NCBI GenBank assembly: GCA_021202075.1
Contig: JAJQDT010000004.1
Coordinates: 1 to 51,107 of the forward strand
From: Lachnospiraceae bacterium
Lineage (GTDB): Bacteria; Bacillota; Clostridia; Lachnospirales; Lachnospiraceae
DNA length: 51,107 bases
Reading direction: 5' to 3'
The position numbers and the translations under genes were made by a program. Every line of letters begins with the position of its first letter. Positions within the stretch are counted from its first letter, which is position 1. A model generated the notes under the pieces. It had not been told where the DNA came from. It saw only the letters and a list, made by a program, of their open reading frames with translations, and searched no databases. Of this stretch, positions 25,346-34,679 are shown one piece after another.

Positions 25346-26005
25346 ATGAACTGGACAGTGATAATCGATTATATTCCTGCGTACCGTGAGGCGATGCTGC
25401 TGACACTGCGCATTGGCTGGCTGGGCATTGTACTGGCGACTGCGCTTGGGCTGGGCTGTGCTTTGATCCGGTATTATCATATTCCGGTGCTGTCACAGAT
25501 TGTGAAAATATATATTGAGGTGTTCCGAAATACGCCCCTTCTGGTACAGCTATTTTTCCTGTATTTTGGTCTGCCCAAGATCGGCATTAAGCTTACAGCT
25601 GAATTTTGCGGAACGCTGGGGCTTGCCTTGCTGGGCGGAAGCTATATGGCGGAGTCGTTTCGGAGCGGACTGGAGGCAGTGCCGCTGATCCAATCGGAAA
25701 GCTCCTTAAGCCTGGGGCTTAGCCGCATGCAGACCTTCTGGCATATTTTACTTCCGCAGGCACTGGAGATCAGCGTACCTGCCCTTGTGGCAAATGTGAT
25801 TTTCCTGCTGAAGGAGACCAGCGTTTTCAGCGCAGTCAGCCTGATGGATCTGATGTTTACCGCAAAGGATCTGATTGGCCTTTATTATAAGACGGCGGAA
25901 TGTCTGTTCCTTCTGGTCGTATTTTATCTGATCATTCTGCTGCCGGTATCCATAGCGGGCAGCTTTCTGGAAAGGAGGCTGCGCTATGCCGGGTTTGGTG
26001 ACTGA
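25346..26005 (+). CDS. Polar amino-acid ABC transporter permease (HisM/GlnP type)
   Basis: 219-aa permease. The N-terminal AMLLTLRIGWLGIVLATALGLGCALIRY, then YIEVFRNTPLLVQLFFLYFGLPKIGIKL (the family hallmark FRNTPLLVQLFF), and the EAA loop SSLSLGLSRMQTFWHILLPQALEISVPALV are all typical. It forms a heterodimer with the next gene, which overlaps its 3' end by 20 bp. The LysR-box promoter and sulfur-enzyme neighbours suggest cystine, cysteine or methionine-type import. Confidence 0.9.
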   Translation: MNWTVIIDYIPAYREAMLLTLRIGWLGIVLATALGLGCALIRYYHIPVLSQIVKIYIEVFRNTPLLVQLFFLYFGLPKIGIKLTAEFCGTLGLALLGGSYMAESFRSGLEAVPLIQSESSLSLGLSRMQTFWHILLPQALEISVPALVANVIFLLKETSVFSAVSLMDLMFTAKDLIGLYYKTAECLFLLVVFYLIILLPVSIAGSFLERRLRYAGFGD

Positions 26006-26675
26006 GCTGGGAATTAATGTCCTGTTCAAAGGGAAAAATATGATCCGCCTGCTGGGCGGCCTTGGGGTGGCGCTGCGGATCAGTCTGATATCCGTACTGC
26101 TGTGTATTCCGCTCGGAATTTTGCTCGGGGTAGTGATGACCTGGAAAAATCCGGTCACAAAGGCATTGAGCAGACTATATCTGGAAATTGTGAGGATTAT
26201 GCCGCAGATGGTGCTTTTGTTTCTGGTTTATTTTGGCACCACGCGCATGTTTGGATGGAATTTATCCGGCGAGCTTTCTGCGGTCATAGTATTTACTTTC
26301 TGGGGGACGGCTGAAATGGGTGATCTGGTGAGGGGAGCGCTTGTGAGCATCCCAAAGCACCAGTATGAAAGCAGCGCGGCCCTTGGAATGACAGAGAACC
26401 AGATTTTTCTGCATATTATTATTCCGCAGACTCTGCGCAGGCTGGTACCCCTGTCCATTAATCTGATTACAAGGATGATCAAGACGACCAGCCTGGTGAT
26501 GATGATTGGAGTCGTTGAGGTATTAAAGGTGGCACAGCAGATCATTGAGGCGAACCGGATGTCCTCGCCAAATGCTGCATTTGGAATTTATGGGGCGGTT
26601 TTTTTCCTGTATTTTATCATCTGCTGGCCCATCAGCCTGTTTGCGGGATATCTGGAGAAACGGTGGGGAGTCTGA
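25986..26675 (+). CDS. Polar amino-acid ABC transporter permease (HisQ type)
   Basis: 229-aa permease, second membrane subunit. It has [27 protein letters not shown], a slightly divergent RNTPLL-type motif (RIMPQMV), and the EAA loop [29 protein letters not shown]. It overlaps the previous gene by 20 bp and lies one base before the ATPase start, so the three are translationally coupled. The divergent motif is the only oddity. Confidence 0.88.
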   Translation: MPGLVTELGINVLFKGKNMIRLLGGLGVALRISLISVLLCIPLGILLGVVMTWKNPVTKALSRLYLEIVRIMPQMVLLFLVYFGTTRMFGWNLSGELSAVIVFTFWGTAEMGDLVRGALVSIPKHQYESSAALGMTENQIFLHIIIPQTLRRLVPLSINLITRMIKTTSLVMMIGVVEVLKVAQQIIEANRMSSPNAAFGIYGAVFFLYFIICWPISLFAGYLEKRWGV

Positions 26676-26676
26676 C

Positions 26677-27444
26677 ATGGAAGAATTGCTGAAGCTGGAG
26701 CATGTGACAAAAGCATATGGCGAAAATGTGGTCTTGAATGACCTTTCTCTGACTGTTCATCAGGGCGAGGTACTTGTCATTGTCGGTCCCTCCGGATGCG
26801 GGAAAAGTACGCTGCTTCGATGTATGAACGCGCTTGAGCCGATTCAGTCCGGGAGAATATTACTGGGAGACGAGGCTGTGGATGGCAGAGCATCGAATGT
26901 GACGAAAATCCGCCAGAGGATAGGGATGGTCTTTCAGAGCTATGATCTGTTTCCGCATAAAACGATTCTGGATAATATCATTCTGGCCCCGATGCTGGTG
27001 CAGAAAAGGAAGAAAGGGGAAGCAACCGAAGAAGCGGAAAGGCTGCTTGATCGCGTCGGCCTGCTGGAAAAGAAAAACAATTATCCGCGGGAGCTTTCCG
27101 GAGGGCAGAAGCAGCGGACAGCGATTGTCCGGGCGCTCTGTATGCATCCGGAGCTGATTCTTTTTGACGAAGTGACGGCGGCGCTTGACCCGGAAATGGT
27201 GCGGGAGGTGCTCGACGTCATGCTGGAGCTGGCTGAGAGCGGAAGCACTATGGTCATTGTGACGCATGAGATGCAGTTTGCGAAAGCGGTAGCGGACCGG
27301 GTGATTTTTCTGGAGCACGGTGAAATAATAGAAGAGGGGACGGCGAAAGAGTTTTTCGAACACCCGAAGACAGATCGCGCCAAAAGCTTTTTAAACACCT
27401 TTGTATTCGACAGTCCAAAAAGAAAACATCTAGGGAGGCTGTGA
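26677..27444 (+). CDS. Amino-acid ABC transporter ATP-binding protein
   Basis: 255-aa ATPase. It has Walker [21 protein letters not shown], typical of the polar amino-acid group, then [22 protein letters not shown], signature [19 protein letters not shown], and Walker [17 protein letters not shown]. The start at 26677 has GGGGAG 8 nt upstream; the longer in-frame extension overlaps the permease and is not conserved. It powers the two permeases before it and partners with the binding protein at 27637. Confidence 0.93.
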   Translation: MEELLKLEHVTKAYGENVVLNDLSLTVHQGEVLVIVGPSGCGKSTLLRCMNALEPIQSGRILLGDEAVDGRASNVTKIRQRIGMVFQSYDLFPHKTILDNIILAPMLVQKRKKGEATEEAERLLDRVGLLEKKNNYPRELSGGQKQRTAIVRALCMHPELILFDEVTAALDPEMVREVLDVMLELAESGSTMVIVTHEMQFAKAVADRVIFLEHGEIIEEGTAKEFFEHPKTDRAKSFLNTFVFDSPKRKHLGRL

Positions 27445-27560
27445 CCGGATGAAATTCGTTACTTTCACAGCGCAAAGAATAGCAACATCAGGATAGCAAA
27501 ACGGAGAGATTCGTTTTCTATAGATATTCTAATATAGTAATGCCCATCGTAAAGACTGAC

Positions 27561-27581
27561 TGACGGCAGAGTGTGCCGTCA
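27561..27581 (+). promoter_or_regulatory. Hairpin between ATPase and binding-protein genes
   Basis: Perfect 8-bp stem TGACGGCA / TGCCGTCA with loop GAGTG in the 192-bp gap. It is followed by only AAAACCG, so it is more likely an mRNA-processing or stabilising element than a terminator. I see no convincing promoter in the gap. Confidence 0.5.
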
Positions 27582-27636
27582 AAACCGTTTTGCGTTGGAC
27601 CAAATATGGCGAAAGCCGGAAAGTGAGGAGTTTATT

Positions 27637-28524
27637 ATGAGAAGAAAAACAGGAAAACTGGTAGCAGCAGTAATTATGACAGCAGCACTGGCTGCAGGTT
27701 CCATGGCGGCGCTTGCAGATGAGGATGCGATTTACCGCACACTGGAGGAAATTCAGGAGAGCGGTACGGTAAAAATCGGAGTGTTTTCTGATAAAAATCC
27801 TTTCGGCTATGTGGATGAAAATGGCGAGTATCAGGGTTACGATGTTTACTTTGCTGAGCGCATTGCGGAGGATCTGGGCGTGGAGGTGGAATACGTTTCC
27901 ACAGAAGCCGCGAGCCGGATTGAGTATCTTCAGACTGGTAAGGTAGATATTATTCTTGCGAACTTTACTGTGACGGAAGAACGCGCGGAAGAGGTCGATT
28001 TTGCTCTGCCTTATATGAATGTGGCTCTTGGTGTTGTATCCCCGGACTCCAATGTAATCACAGATCTGGATGATCTGGGCGAGGATGACGCGGTGATCGT
28101 CATTTCCGGCACGACAGCGGAGACCTATCTGACGGAAAATTATCCGGATATTACGCTTCAGAAATATGATACGTATGCAGCCGCAAAGGAAGCGCTGGAA
28201 AATGGAAACGGTGTGGCATGGGCAAACGACAATACTGAGGTAATCGCATTTGCAAACCAGAACGAGGGCTACACGGTTGGTATTCCTTCCCTCGGAAGCC
28301 AGGACACGATTGCTCCGGCTGTGTCAAAAGGAAATACGACCCTGCTTGACTGGCTGAACGAGGAGATCGTAGCTCTCGGAGAGGAAGAATTCTTCCACGC
28401 GGATTATGAGGCAACACTGCTGGAGACCTACGGCAGCGATTATGAGGAAGAGCTTGTCGTAGAAGGCGGAGTGGTGACTGCAGAAGAGGACAGCGAAGCG
28501 GAGACGGAGCTCGAGACAGAATAA
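27637..28524 (+). CDS. Amino-acid ABC transporter substrate-binding protein (family 3)
   Basis: 295-aa secreted receptor. The signal peptide KLVAAVIMTAALAAGSMAALADED lacks a lipobox cysteine. The mature part begins TLEEIQESGTVKIGVFSDKNPFGYVDENGEYQGYDVYFAERIAEDLGVEVEYV, the family-3 pattern, with NFTVTEERAEEVDFALPYM. There is a short acidic C-terminal tail of Glu and Thr. RBS GTGAGGAG precedes the ATG at 27637. Ligand inferred as a sulfur-containing amino acid from operon context. Confidence 0.9.
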   Translation: MRRKTGKLVAAVIMTAALAAGSMAALADEDAIYRTLEEIQESGTVKIGVFSDKNPFGYVDENGEYQGYDVYFAERIAEDLGVEVEYVSTEAASRIEYLQTGKVDIILANFTVTEERAEEVDFALPYMNVALGVVSPDSNVITDLDDLGEDDAVIVISGTTAETYLTENYPDITLQKYDTYAAAKEALENGNGVAWANDNTEVIAFANQNEGYTVGIPSLGSQDTIAPAVSKGNTTLLDWLNEEIVALGEEEFFHADYEATLLETYGSDYEEELVVEGGVVTAEEDSEAETELETE

Positions 28525-28556
28525 TCAGCAGAGAAACGGCTTCTCATAAATTTTCG

Positions 28557-28589
28557 CGAAAAGAAACGGTGTAATGCCGTTTCTTTTCG
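28557..28589 (+). terminator. Hairpin terminator after the amino-acid importer
   Basis: A 13-bp perfect stem CGAAAAGAAACGG / CCGTTTCTTTTCG with a 7-nt loop. The T-rich tract lies inside the 3' arm rather than after it, so termination may be partial and the next PLP gene could be read through. Confidence 0.6.
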
Positions 28590-28697
28590 TAAATTTAGGA
28601 ATGAAACGGTTTTGTGATTTTTGTTTATATATGTTGTACGGAAATGCGGAGGGATACCATCCCGGCTGAGAAAAAAAGTGCAGGAGGAATATCGTAA

Positions 28698-29858
28698 ATG
28701 GGAAGAGGCATTGAAACAAAATGTATCTATGGAGACAGCGCGAAATTTGAGGGGGAACAGACCGGCTCCATCAGCTTCCCTATCTACCAGACTGCCACCT
28801 TCGCCCACCCGGCGGTGGGACAAAGCACCGGTTATGACTACAGCCGTATGCAAAATCCTACAAGACAGCAGCTGGAGCAGGTGGTTGCTTCCCTGGAAGG
28901 CGGCGTGGACGCCCTGGCTTTTTCCAGCGGCATGGCGGCCATGACTGCACTGATGGAACTATTTCAGCCGGGGGATCACATCATTACAGACAGTGATCTG
29001 TATGGGGGCAGTATCCGTCTGTTTCGGTCGATCAGCCGGAAGAACGGCATTTCATTCAGCCATATCGACTGTTCCATGGAAAATGTGGAGCTTTCTATTC
29101 GGGAGAATACCCGTGCCATTTTGATTGAAACGCCTACCAACCCCATGATGAATGTGATAGACATCCGCAGTATGGCCGAAGCGGCAAAACGGCATGGACT
29201 GCTTCTGATTGTGGACAACACGTTTCTGTCCCCTTATTTTCAGAAGCCGCTGACTCTGGGGGCGGACATTGTGCTCCACAGCGGGACCAAATTCCTAGGC
29301 GGACACAATGATACCCTGGCGGGTTTTCTGGTGACAGGCTCACCGGAGGTATCCGAACAGCTTCGCTTTATCATTAAGACAGTGGGCTCCGGGCTGGCGC
29401 CCTTTGACAGCTGGCTGATTCTCCGCGGCATCAAAACCCTTCCTGTCCGCATGGAGCGGGCGCAGGAAAATGCAAGGGCGATTGTCGACTTCCTGTCGGG
29501 AGAACCTCGGGTGCGGATGGTCCGTTACCCTGGCATTCCGGGCACACGGGCTTATGAAATCTGTCGGCGGCAGGCCAGCGGCTTTGGCAGTATGATTACG
29601 TTCGAGGTGGAGAGCCGGGAACTGGCGCTCCATATTCTGAAAAATACCAGACTGATCCCCTTTGCGGAAAGTCTGGGTGGAGTGGAAACGCTGCTGACCT
29701 ATCCCACTACACAGACTCATGCCGACGTGCCGCTGGAAGTGCGGCAGAGAAACGGCATTACCGATCGGGTGCTGCGCCTGTCTGTGGGTATTGAGACAAA
29801 AGAAGATCTGATCCTGGATTTAAAGCAGGCGATGGATTCCTTTGAAGCATCGGTTTGA
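28698..29858 (+). CDS. Trans-sulfuration family PLP enzyme (cystathionine synthase/lyase type)
   Basis: 386-aa PLP enzyme acting on cysteine, homocysteine, cystathionine or methionine. Family signatures are FPIYQTATFAHP, GYDYSRMQNPTRQQLEQ (phosphate-binding Tyr-Arg), SSGMAAM, IVDNTFLSPYFQKPL and the cofactor lysine Lys198 in HSGTKFLGGHND. Gamma-synthase, beta-lyase and gamma-lyase cannot be told apart by eye. It sits between the amino-acid importer and a MalY-type lyase, so it probably processes what is imported. Upstream AGGAGG lies about 10 nt before the ATG. Confidence 0.9.
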   Translation: MGRGIETKCIYGDSAKFEGEQTGSISFPIYQTATFAHPAVGQSTGYDYSRMQNPTRQQLEQVVASLEGGVDALAFSSGMAAMTALMELFQPGDHIITDSDLYGGSIRLFRSISRKNGISFSHIDCSMENVELSIRENTRAILIETPTNPMMNVIDIRSMAEAAKRHGLLLIVDNTFLSPYFQKPLTLGADIVLHSGTKFLGGHNDTLAGFLVTGSPEVSEQLRFIIKTVGSGLAPFDSWLILRGIKTLPVRMERAQENARAIVDFLSGEPRVRMVRYPGIPGTRAYEICRRQASGFGSMITFEVESRELALHILKNTRLIPFAESLGGVETLLTYPTTQTHADVPLEVRQRNGITDRVLRLSVGIETKEDLILDLKQAMDSFEASV

Positions 29859-30054
29859 GTGCAGGATGAATAAATAATACAGGACATGACCATGCAAACA
29901 CACCGCAAAATCATATGGACAAAGTACAGAACCATGCGGATACCGCACAGTGCGTGCGGATATGGGATAAATCCAAATCTACAGTTGATAAACTGAGCAG
30001 ATGAAAGACAAAATTATGTATACAGAGAAAAACCACATGAGCGAAGGAGAAAAT

Positions 30055-31269
30055 ATGCAGGGAGAACGCAATTTGGATTTTGACAGAGTCATCGACCGGC
30101 ACCATACTGACTGTCTGAAATACGACTTCGCAGTGCGCAGGGGGAAACCGGAGGATGTGCTGCCACTGTGGGTGGCGGATATGGACTTTGCGACATCCAG
30201 CTACGTGCTGGACGCTCTTCAGGAGCGGGTGGCTCACGGCATTTTCGGCTATACAGAAAGCGGCGACCGCTATTTTGAGGCGGCAGCGGGGTGGATGGAG
30301 CGCAGGCACGGCTGGCACGTGAAACCTGAGTGGCTGGTCAAAACGCCGGGCGTGGTTTTTGGACTGGCGATGGCGGTGAAAGCATTTACGGTCAGAGGAG
30401 AGGGCGTTCTCATCCAGCAGCCGGTGTATTACCCTTTTACAGAAGTCATTGCGGACAATGACCGGCGCGTGGTCAGCAGTGATCTGGTACTGGGAGCAGA
30501 TGGCCGCTACCACATCGATTTTGACGATTTTGAAAGAAAGATTGTGGAGAATCGCGTGAAGCTGTTTCTTCTGTGCAGTCCTCATAACCCGGTAGGCCGG
30601 GTATGGCTGCGGGAGGAGCTGCTGCGCATAGGGGAGCTGTGTCTGAAACACGGGGTTCTGGTGGTCAGTGACGAAATCCATCAGGATTTTGTCTTTGGTG
30701 AGAACCGTCACCTGGTGTTTGCCAGCCTGAAACCGGAATTTGAAGCGATTTCCATTACCTGCACCTCTCCGGCCAAGACCTTCAACCTGGCCGGTCTGCA
30801 GGTATCCAATCTGTTTATTCCGGATCCTGCTTTGCGCAGGAGGTTCCGCAAGCAGATTGCCGCCGCCGGCTACAGTCAGCTCAACTCTATGGGCCTGACC
30901 GCCGGCGAGGCGGCTTACCGGCACGGGGAAACCTGGTACAAGGGGGTTCTGGCTTATATTGAACAAAATATCGCTTATCTGAAGGAGTATCTGCTCAGGG
31001 AGCTGCCGGAAATACGCATGACAGAGCCGGAAGGGACCTATCTGGTGTGGCTGGATTTTCGCGCGCTGGGGCTGACCGGTCCCAAGCTGGAACACCTGAT
31101 CGTTCATAAAGCCCGGCTCTGGCTGGATAGCGGAAGCATCTTCGGTCCGGCAGGAGAAGGTTTCCAGCGCATAAACGTGGCCTGTCCCCGGGCTACGCTG
31201 GAGCGGGCTTTGGAGCAGCTGAAACGCGCCGTCAGGGAGGCATCCTCGATAAATCCCGCCGCGAAGTGA
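30055..31269 (+). CDS. MalY/PatB-type cystathionine beta-lyase (aminotransferase fold)
   Basis: 404-aa fold-type I PLP enzyme cleaving C-S bonds in cystathionine or cysteine S-conjugates. The opening HHTDCLKYDFAVRRGKPEDVLPLWVADMDFATS is diagnostic of MalY/PatB. SPHNPVGRVW, VVSDEIHQDFVF and the lysine motif SPAKTFNLAGLQ complete the site. The start at 30055 has AAGGAG at 5 nt; earlier in-frame ATGs at 30001 and 30037 lack an RBS. The 196-bp gap before it holds no gene I can support. Together with the previous gene it gives two different C-S lyases side by side. Confidence 0.92.
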   Translation: MQGERNLDFDRVIDRHHTDCLKYDFAVRRGKPEDVLPLWVADMDFATSSYVLDALQERVAHGIFGYTESGDRYFEAAAGWMERRHGWHVKPEWLVKTPGVVFGLAMAVKAFTVRGEGVLIQQPVYYPFTEVIADNDRRVVSSDLVLGADGRYHIDFDDFERKIVENRVKLFLLCSPHNPVGRVWLREELLRIGELCLKHGVLVVSDEIHQDFVFGENRHLVFASLKPEFEAISITCTSPAKTFNLAGLQVSNLFIPDPALRRRFRKQIAAAGYSQLNSMGLTAGEAAYRHGETWYKGVLAYIEQNIAYLKEYLLRELPEIRMTEPEGTYLVWLDFRALGLTGPKLEHLIVHKARLWLDSGSIFGPAGEGFQRINVACPRATLERALEQLKRAVREASSINPAAK

Positions 31270-31289
31270 TTTTAGCTAGCCAGATGCCC

Positions 31290-31490
31290 GCATCCGCAAT
31301 CGAAGATTATGAACATAATCTGGCGAGGGCTTATTCCATACAAAGTGTGGGATGCCCGCGCCCCGCAATCGAAGATTGGGGAATATCCCATGCGAAGCGT
31401 GGGATGCCACCCGGCGAGGGGCATAACCCGGCGAGGGTGCGACATGTAAGTGCGAAATTTCATTGGCGGGCGGGTGGATCCCGCCGCAGG
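31290..31490 (+). repeat. Mosaic of hairpin repeats (element E3)
   Basis: Two members of the ATnCC...GGGAT hairpin family lie here: ATTCCATAC-AAA-GTGTGGGAT (31333-31353) and ATCCCATGC-GAA-GCGTGGGAT (31385-31405). Both have triloops and both are followed by GCC. GGCGAGGG occurs at 31322, 31413 and 31430. GGGATGCCACCCGGCGAGGG at 31401-31420 is identical to 44524-44543. A GC stem (GCGGGTGGATCCCGC) ends the block. It fills the gap before the glutamate-cysteine ligase. Confidence 0.75.
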
Positions 31491-31516
31491 TAAGAGAAAG
31501 TCAGAGGTAAAAATAT

Positions 31517-32788
31517 ATGCTGCGAATTGACTCATCGGAATTAAAAAAACTGCTGCTTTCCGGAAACATCGGACTGGAAAAGGAGGGTCTGCGCGTGGAC
31601 GAACAGGGCTTCCTTTCCCACAGTCCGCACCCATTTCCGGAGGATCCTTATATTGTCCGTGATTTTTGCGAAAATCAGACGGAAATCAATACATCCGTGC
31701 AGCAGGGGGTGCGCCCGGCGCTGGAGGAATTGACGGAACACACGAAGCGAATCTGGCAAACTCTGGCGCGGCTTTCACCCCGTGAATATCTCTGGCCATT
31801 TTCGAATCCGCCGTATATCCGCAGTGAGCGGGATATTCCAATCGCTCAGTTTGGCGGGCCGGAGACAGGGAAGACCACTTACCGGCAATATCTGTCAGAA
31901 CGGTACGGCCGCTACAAGATGACATTCTGCGGGATTCATTTCAATTATTCCTTCAACGACGAGCTCCTCCGCGTTGATTTTGCGCGCAGCGAGAAAACAA
32001 GCTATATGGAATACAAAAATGAATTATACCTGACGCTGGCGAGACGAGTCGCCGCTTACGGCTGGATTCTGACAGCTGCGACTGCGGCAAGTCCTCTGCT
32101 GGACTGCTCTTATGTGGAAAAAGGCCGGTTTGACCGGGATGTGTTTCAGGGACTGGCTTCCGTGCGATGCAGCGAGCTGGGTTACTGGAATGCGTTTGCA
32201 CCTGTTTTTGACTATGGAAGTATGTCCGCCTACGTAGACAGCTTTCGCTATTACGTACAGCACAGGTGGATACTGGCGCCTACGGAATTATATTACCCGG
32301 TGCGCCTGAAACCGGCGGGGCCGAACCGGCTCGAATCACTGGAAGCAAACGGGGTCAACCGCATTGAGCTGCGGATGTTTGATCTGAATCCGTTTGTGCC
32401 TGCCGGTCTGGAAGTGAAGGACGCTGCGTTCGCCGAGCTGCTTCTTTGCTGGCTGGCGTCGACGCCGGATGAACCCTTTTCGGACCGTGATCAGGTGCAG
32501 GCAGTGCAGAATTATAAGAATGCAGCGCATTATGACCTGAAGACAGTTAATATTACTGTTCCAAATGGAGAGTTTTACTCGGTGGCACATGCCGCGCGCA
32601 ATGTGATTGGATTTATGAAAGGATTTTACCGGGATTATCCGGAAGAGGTGCAGGAAATCCTTGATTTTGAGGATGCCAAATTTGTCAACCCGGAGAACCG
32701 GTATGCGTGGAAGGTACGGAGGCAGTTTGAGGATGGCTTCGTGAAAAAGGGGCTGGAACTGGCCAGACAAAGGCAGGAGGAAGCGTAA
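31517..32788 (+). CDS. gshA: Glutamate-cysteine ligase
   Basis: 423-aa enzyme forming gamma-glutamylcysteine from glutamate, cysteine and ATP. The N-terminus GNIGLEKEGLRVDEQGFLSHSPHPF followed by PYIVRDFCENQTEINTSVQQGV matches the GshA/GshF ligase family. WPFSNPPYI, YRQYLSERYGRYKMTFCGIHFNYSF and RIELRMFDLNPF are further core motifs. It is shorter than E. coli GshA (about 518 aa) and lacks the ATP-grasp GshB half of GshF; no glutathione synthetase is in the window, so the end product may be gamma-glutamylcysteine. AGAGG lies upstream of the ATG. Confidence 0.88.
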   Translation: MLRIDSSELKKLLLSGNIGLEKEGLRVDEQGFLSHSPHPFPEDPYIVRDFCENQTEINTSVQQGVRPALEELTEHTKRIWQTLARLSPREYLWPFSNPPYIRSERDIPIAQFGGPETGKTTYRQYLSERYGRYKMTFCGIHFNYSFNDELLRVDFARSEKTSYMEYKNELYLTLARRVAAYGWILTAATAASPLLDCSYVEKGRFDRDVFQGLASVRCSELGYWNAFAPVFDYGSMSAYVDSFRYYVQHRWILAPTELYYPVRLKPAGPNRLESLEANGVNRIELRMFDLNPFVPAGLEVKDAAFAELLLCWLASTPDEPFSDRDQVQAVQNYKNAAHYDLKTVNITVPNGEFYSVAHAARNVIGFMKGFYRDYPEEVQEILDFEDAKFVNPENRYAWKVRRQFEDGFVKKGLELARQRQEEA

Positions 32789-32841
32789 AATTATTCTTGT
32801 TCTATTTTTATCTGGAGAATTTAATCTGGAGAATTCAGAAC

Positions 32842-32855
32842 TGAGAACGATTTCA
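32842..32855 (+). promoter_or_regulatory. Upstream operator-like site C
   Basis: TGAGAACGATTTCA, identical to sites A and D. It is 189 bp upstream of site D, which equals 18.0 turns at 10.5 bp per turn. Confidence 0.6.
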
Positions 32856-32966
32856 GAAATAGCATCAACGCATCTCATAAGCACCCCTGTTAGTGTCGGG
32901 CGAAATCAGCTCATAAAGCAGGACGGAACGAGCAGCCATAAAAAGGGTTTTTGTAATAATACTGAA

Positions 32967-33010
32967 GAGTCGGAAAATAGTGTTTGATACGCTGCTTCCC
33001 GGCTCTTTTT
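32967..33010 (+). terminator. Terminator between gshA and the second sulfatase
   Basis: AGAGTCGGAA (32967-32976) pairs with TTCCGGCTCT (32997-33006) with one G-T pair, followed by TTTT. As in the alkylsulfatase region, the terminator sits between the two operator copies. Confidence 0.75.
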
Positions 33011-33030
33011 CTGTACGAATTGAGAATATT

Positions 33031-33083
33031 TGAGAACGATTTCAGAAGTTGGTTTTGCTATTTCAGGTGCAGTGGAATAAGAT
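33031..33083 (+). promoter_or_regulatory. Operator D plus promoter of the second sulfatase operon
   Basis: TGAGAACGATTTCA (33031-33044), -35 TTGCTA (33055-33060), 17-bp spacer, -10 TAAGAT (33078-33083). Operator-to-promoter distance is identical to that at 15939-15991, supporting one shared regulator. Confidence 0.75.
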
Positions 33084-33139
33084 ACAGAAACATGACAGGT
33101 AAGAATGGGAGAAAAAAGAAGCAGGAGAAAAGAAACAAT

Positions 33140-34639
33140 ATGAATGTTTTATTTTTGGATATTGATACTTTGCGACCGGATCATATGAGCTGCTACGGCT
33201 ATCCCAGAAGGACAACACCGAACCTTGATCAGATTGCGGCCGAGGGAGTACGGTTTGAAAATTGTTACTGTTCGGATGCACCGTGTCTGCCGTCAAGAGC
33301 GGGGCTGGTCAGCGGCGAATTCGGAATTAAGAATGGGATTGTCGGGCATGGCGGGAGTGCCGCAGACCGTCCGCGCGGAGGGGTGAATCGGGGGTTCCAG
33401 GATTCCAGGGATGTCTGGAATTTCCATAATATTTTCCGCCGCGCCGGTATGTATACGGCTTCTGTCAGCACATTTGGGGAGCGCCATTCTGCGTGGTGGT
33501 TTCAGGCAGGATTTCAGGAAATTTATAACGAAGGGGAGCGCGGCCTGGAATCCGGGGAGAAGATCGTTCCATATGTGTTGGACTGGCTGGAGCGGAATCG
33601 TGAACGAAAAGACTGGTATCTGCATGTGCATTTTTGGGATCCGCACACGCCATACCGGGTTCCGGAATCCTTTGGAAATCCATTCGAAAACGAGCCGTTG
33701 GGAGATGACTGGATTGATGAGACTGTGTTCCGCCGGCATCGCGCCCACGTCGGACCGCATTCGGCGCGTGAGGTTGTCATGTTTGATGACAGAGAGCTTC
33801 CGCAGTATCCCCGCTATCTCAGCCGGCTGGAATCCCTCGGTGATGTCCGTAAATTTATAGACGGATATGACTGCGGTGTGGCATATGCTGATTATCTGTC
33901 CGGACTGATTTTTGACAGACTGAAAGAGCTTGGGCTTTACGAGGATACGGCAGTTATAATCATGGCGGATCACGGAGAAAATCTCGGCGAGCTGGGGCTC
34001 TACGCAGAGCATGCGACAGCAGATCTTCCCTGCTGCCATGTCCCGCTGATTATTAAGTGGCCCGGCGCAAAGCAGGGGCATGTGGATCGCGGACTTCACT
34101 ATCAGCTGGATTTAACGCCTACCGTGGCAGATCTGCTGGGAGTAGAAAAAGCGGACTATTGGGACGGAAAGAGCCTGAAGGAAAATATCCTTGAAGGAAA
34201 ACAGTCCGGACGGGAAAGTCTTGTCCTTTCACAGATGGCGCATGTATGCCAGCGGTCCGCGCGATTTGGCGACTGGCTGTATATCCGCACGTATCACGAC
34301 GGCTTCCATCTTTTTGACAATGAGATGCTTTATCATGTGAGTGAGGATGTCCATGAACAGAAGGATGTAAAAGAAGATTTTCCGCAGATTTGCGCACTGG
34401 GCGCGAAAATCATTCTGGACTGGCATGACCGGGCGATGCTGGAATCCTCTGATTTTCGGGATCCGATGTGGACGGTACTGCAGGAAAATGGTCCCTATCA
34501 TACCTGGAACAGCCTCCCGGATTACATAAAACGCCTGGAGCAGACCGACCGGGCGGAGGGCGCCAGACGCTTGCGTGAAAAATATACAGGAAAAGGGAAT
34601 ATGCAGCGTCATGGCAGTGAAAACCGGAAACGTTTTTGA
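33140..34639 (+). CDS. Sulfatase, type I (formylglycine-dependent)
   Basis: 499-aa sulfatase. The opening MNVLFLDIDTLRPDHMSCYGYPRRTTPNLDQIA carries the metal aspartates. The active-site motif CLPSRAGLVSG is at residues 49-59, with Cys49 the formylglycine precursor. HVHFWDPHTPY and IMADHGENLGE are later metal-site motifs. There is no signal peptide, so it is cytoplasmic. The start at 33140 is chosen because AGGAGA precedes it and the family begins exactly there; an upstream in-frame extension is not conserved. Closest by motif to heparan N-sulfatase/choline-sulfatase-like groups, but the substrate cannot be assigned. It heads an operon with its own importer and needs the maturase at 14627. Confidence 0.92.
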   Translation: MNVLFLDIDTLRPDHMSCYGYPRRTTPNLDQIAAEGVRFENCYCSDAPCLPSRAGLVSGEFGIKNGIVGHGGSAADRPRGGVNRGFQDSRDVWNFHNIFRRAGMYTASVSTFGERHSAWWFQAGFQEIYNEGERGLESGEKIVPYVLDWLERNRERKDWYLHVHFWDPHTPYRVPESFGNPFENEPLGDDWIDETVFRRHRAHVGPHSAREVVMFDDRELPQYPRYLSRLESLGDVRKFIDGYDCGVAYADYLSGLIFDRLKELGLYEDTAVIIMADHGENLGELGLYAEHATADLPCCHVPLIIKWPGAKQGHVDRGLHYQLDLTPTVADLLGVEKADYWDGKSLKENILEGKQSGRESLVLSQMAHVCQRSARFGDWLYIRTYHDGFHLFDNEMLYHVSEDVHEQKDVKEDFPQICALGAKIILDWHDRAMLESSDFRDPMWTVLQENGPYHTWNSLPDYIKRLEQTDRAEGARRLREKYTGKGNMQRHGSENRKRF

Positions 34640-34679
34640 GAGAAGAAGTAAAAAAGAATCGGAAAAGAGGAAGTACTAC

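Noticed and set aside
29911..31107. 398-codon minus-strand frame opposite the MalY-type gene
   Set aside because: Antisense shadow without family features.
31290..31440. Possible CRISPR-like array
   Set aside because: Repeats differ in sequence, have no regular spacers and are palindromic stacks; no cas genes.
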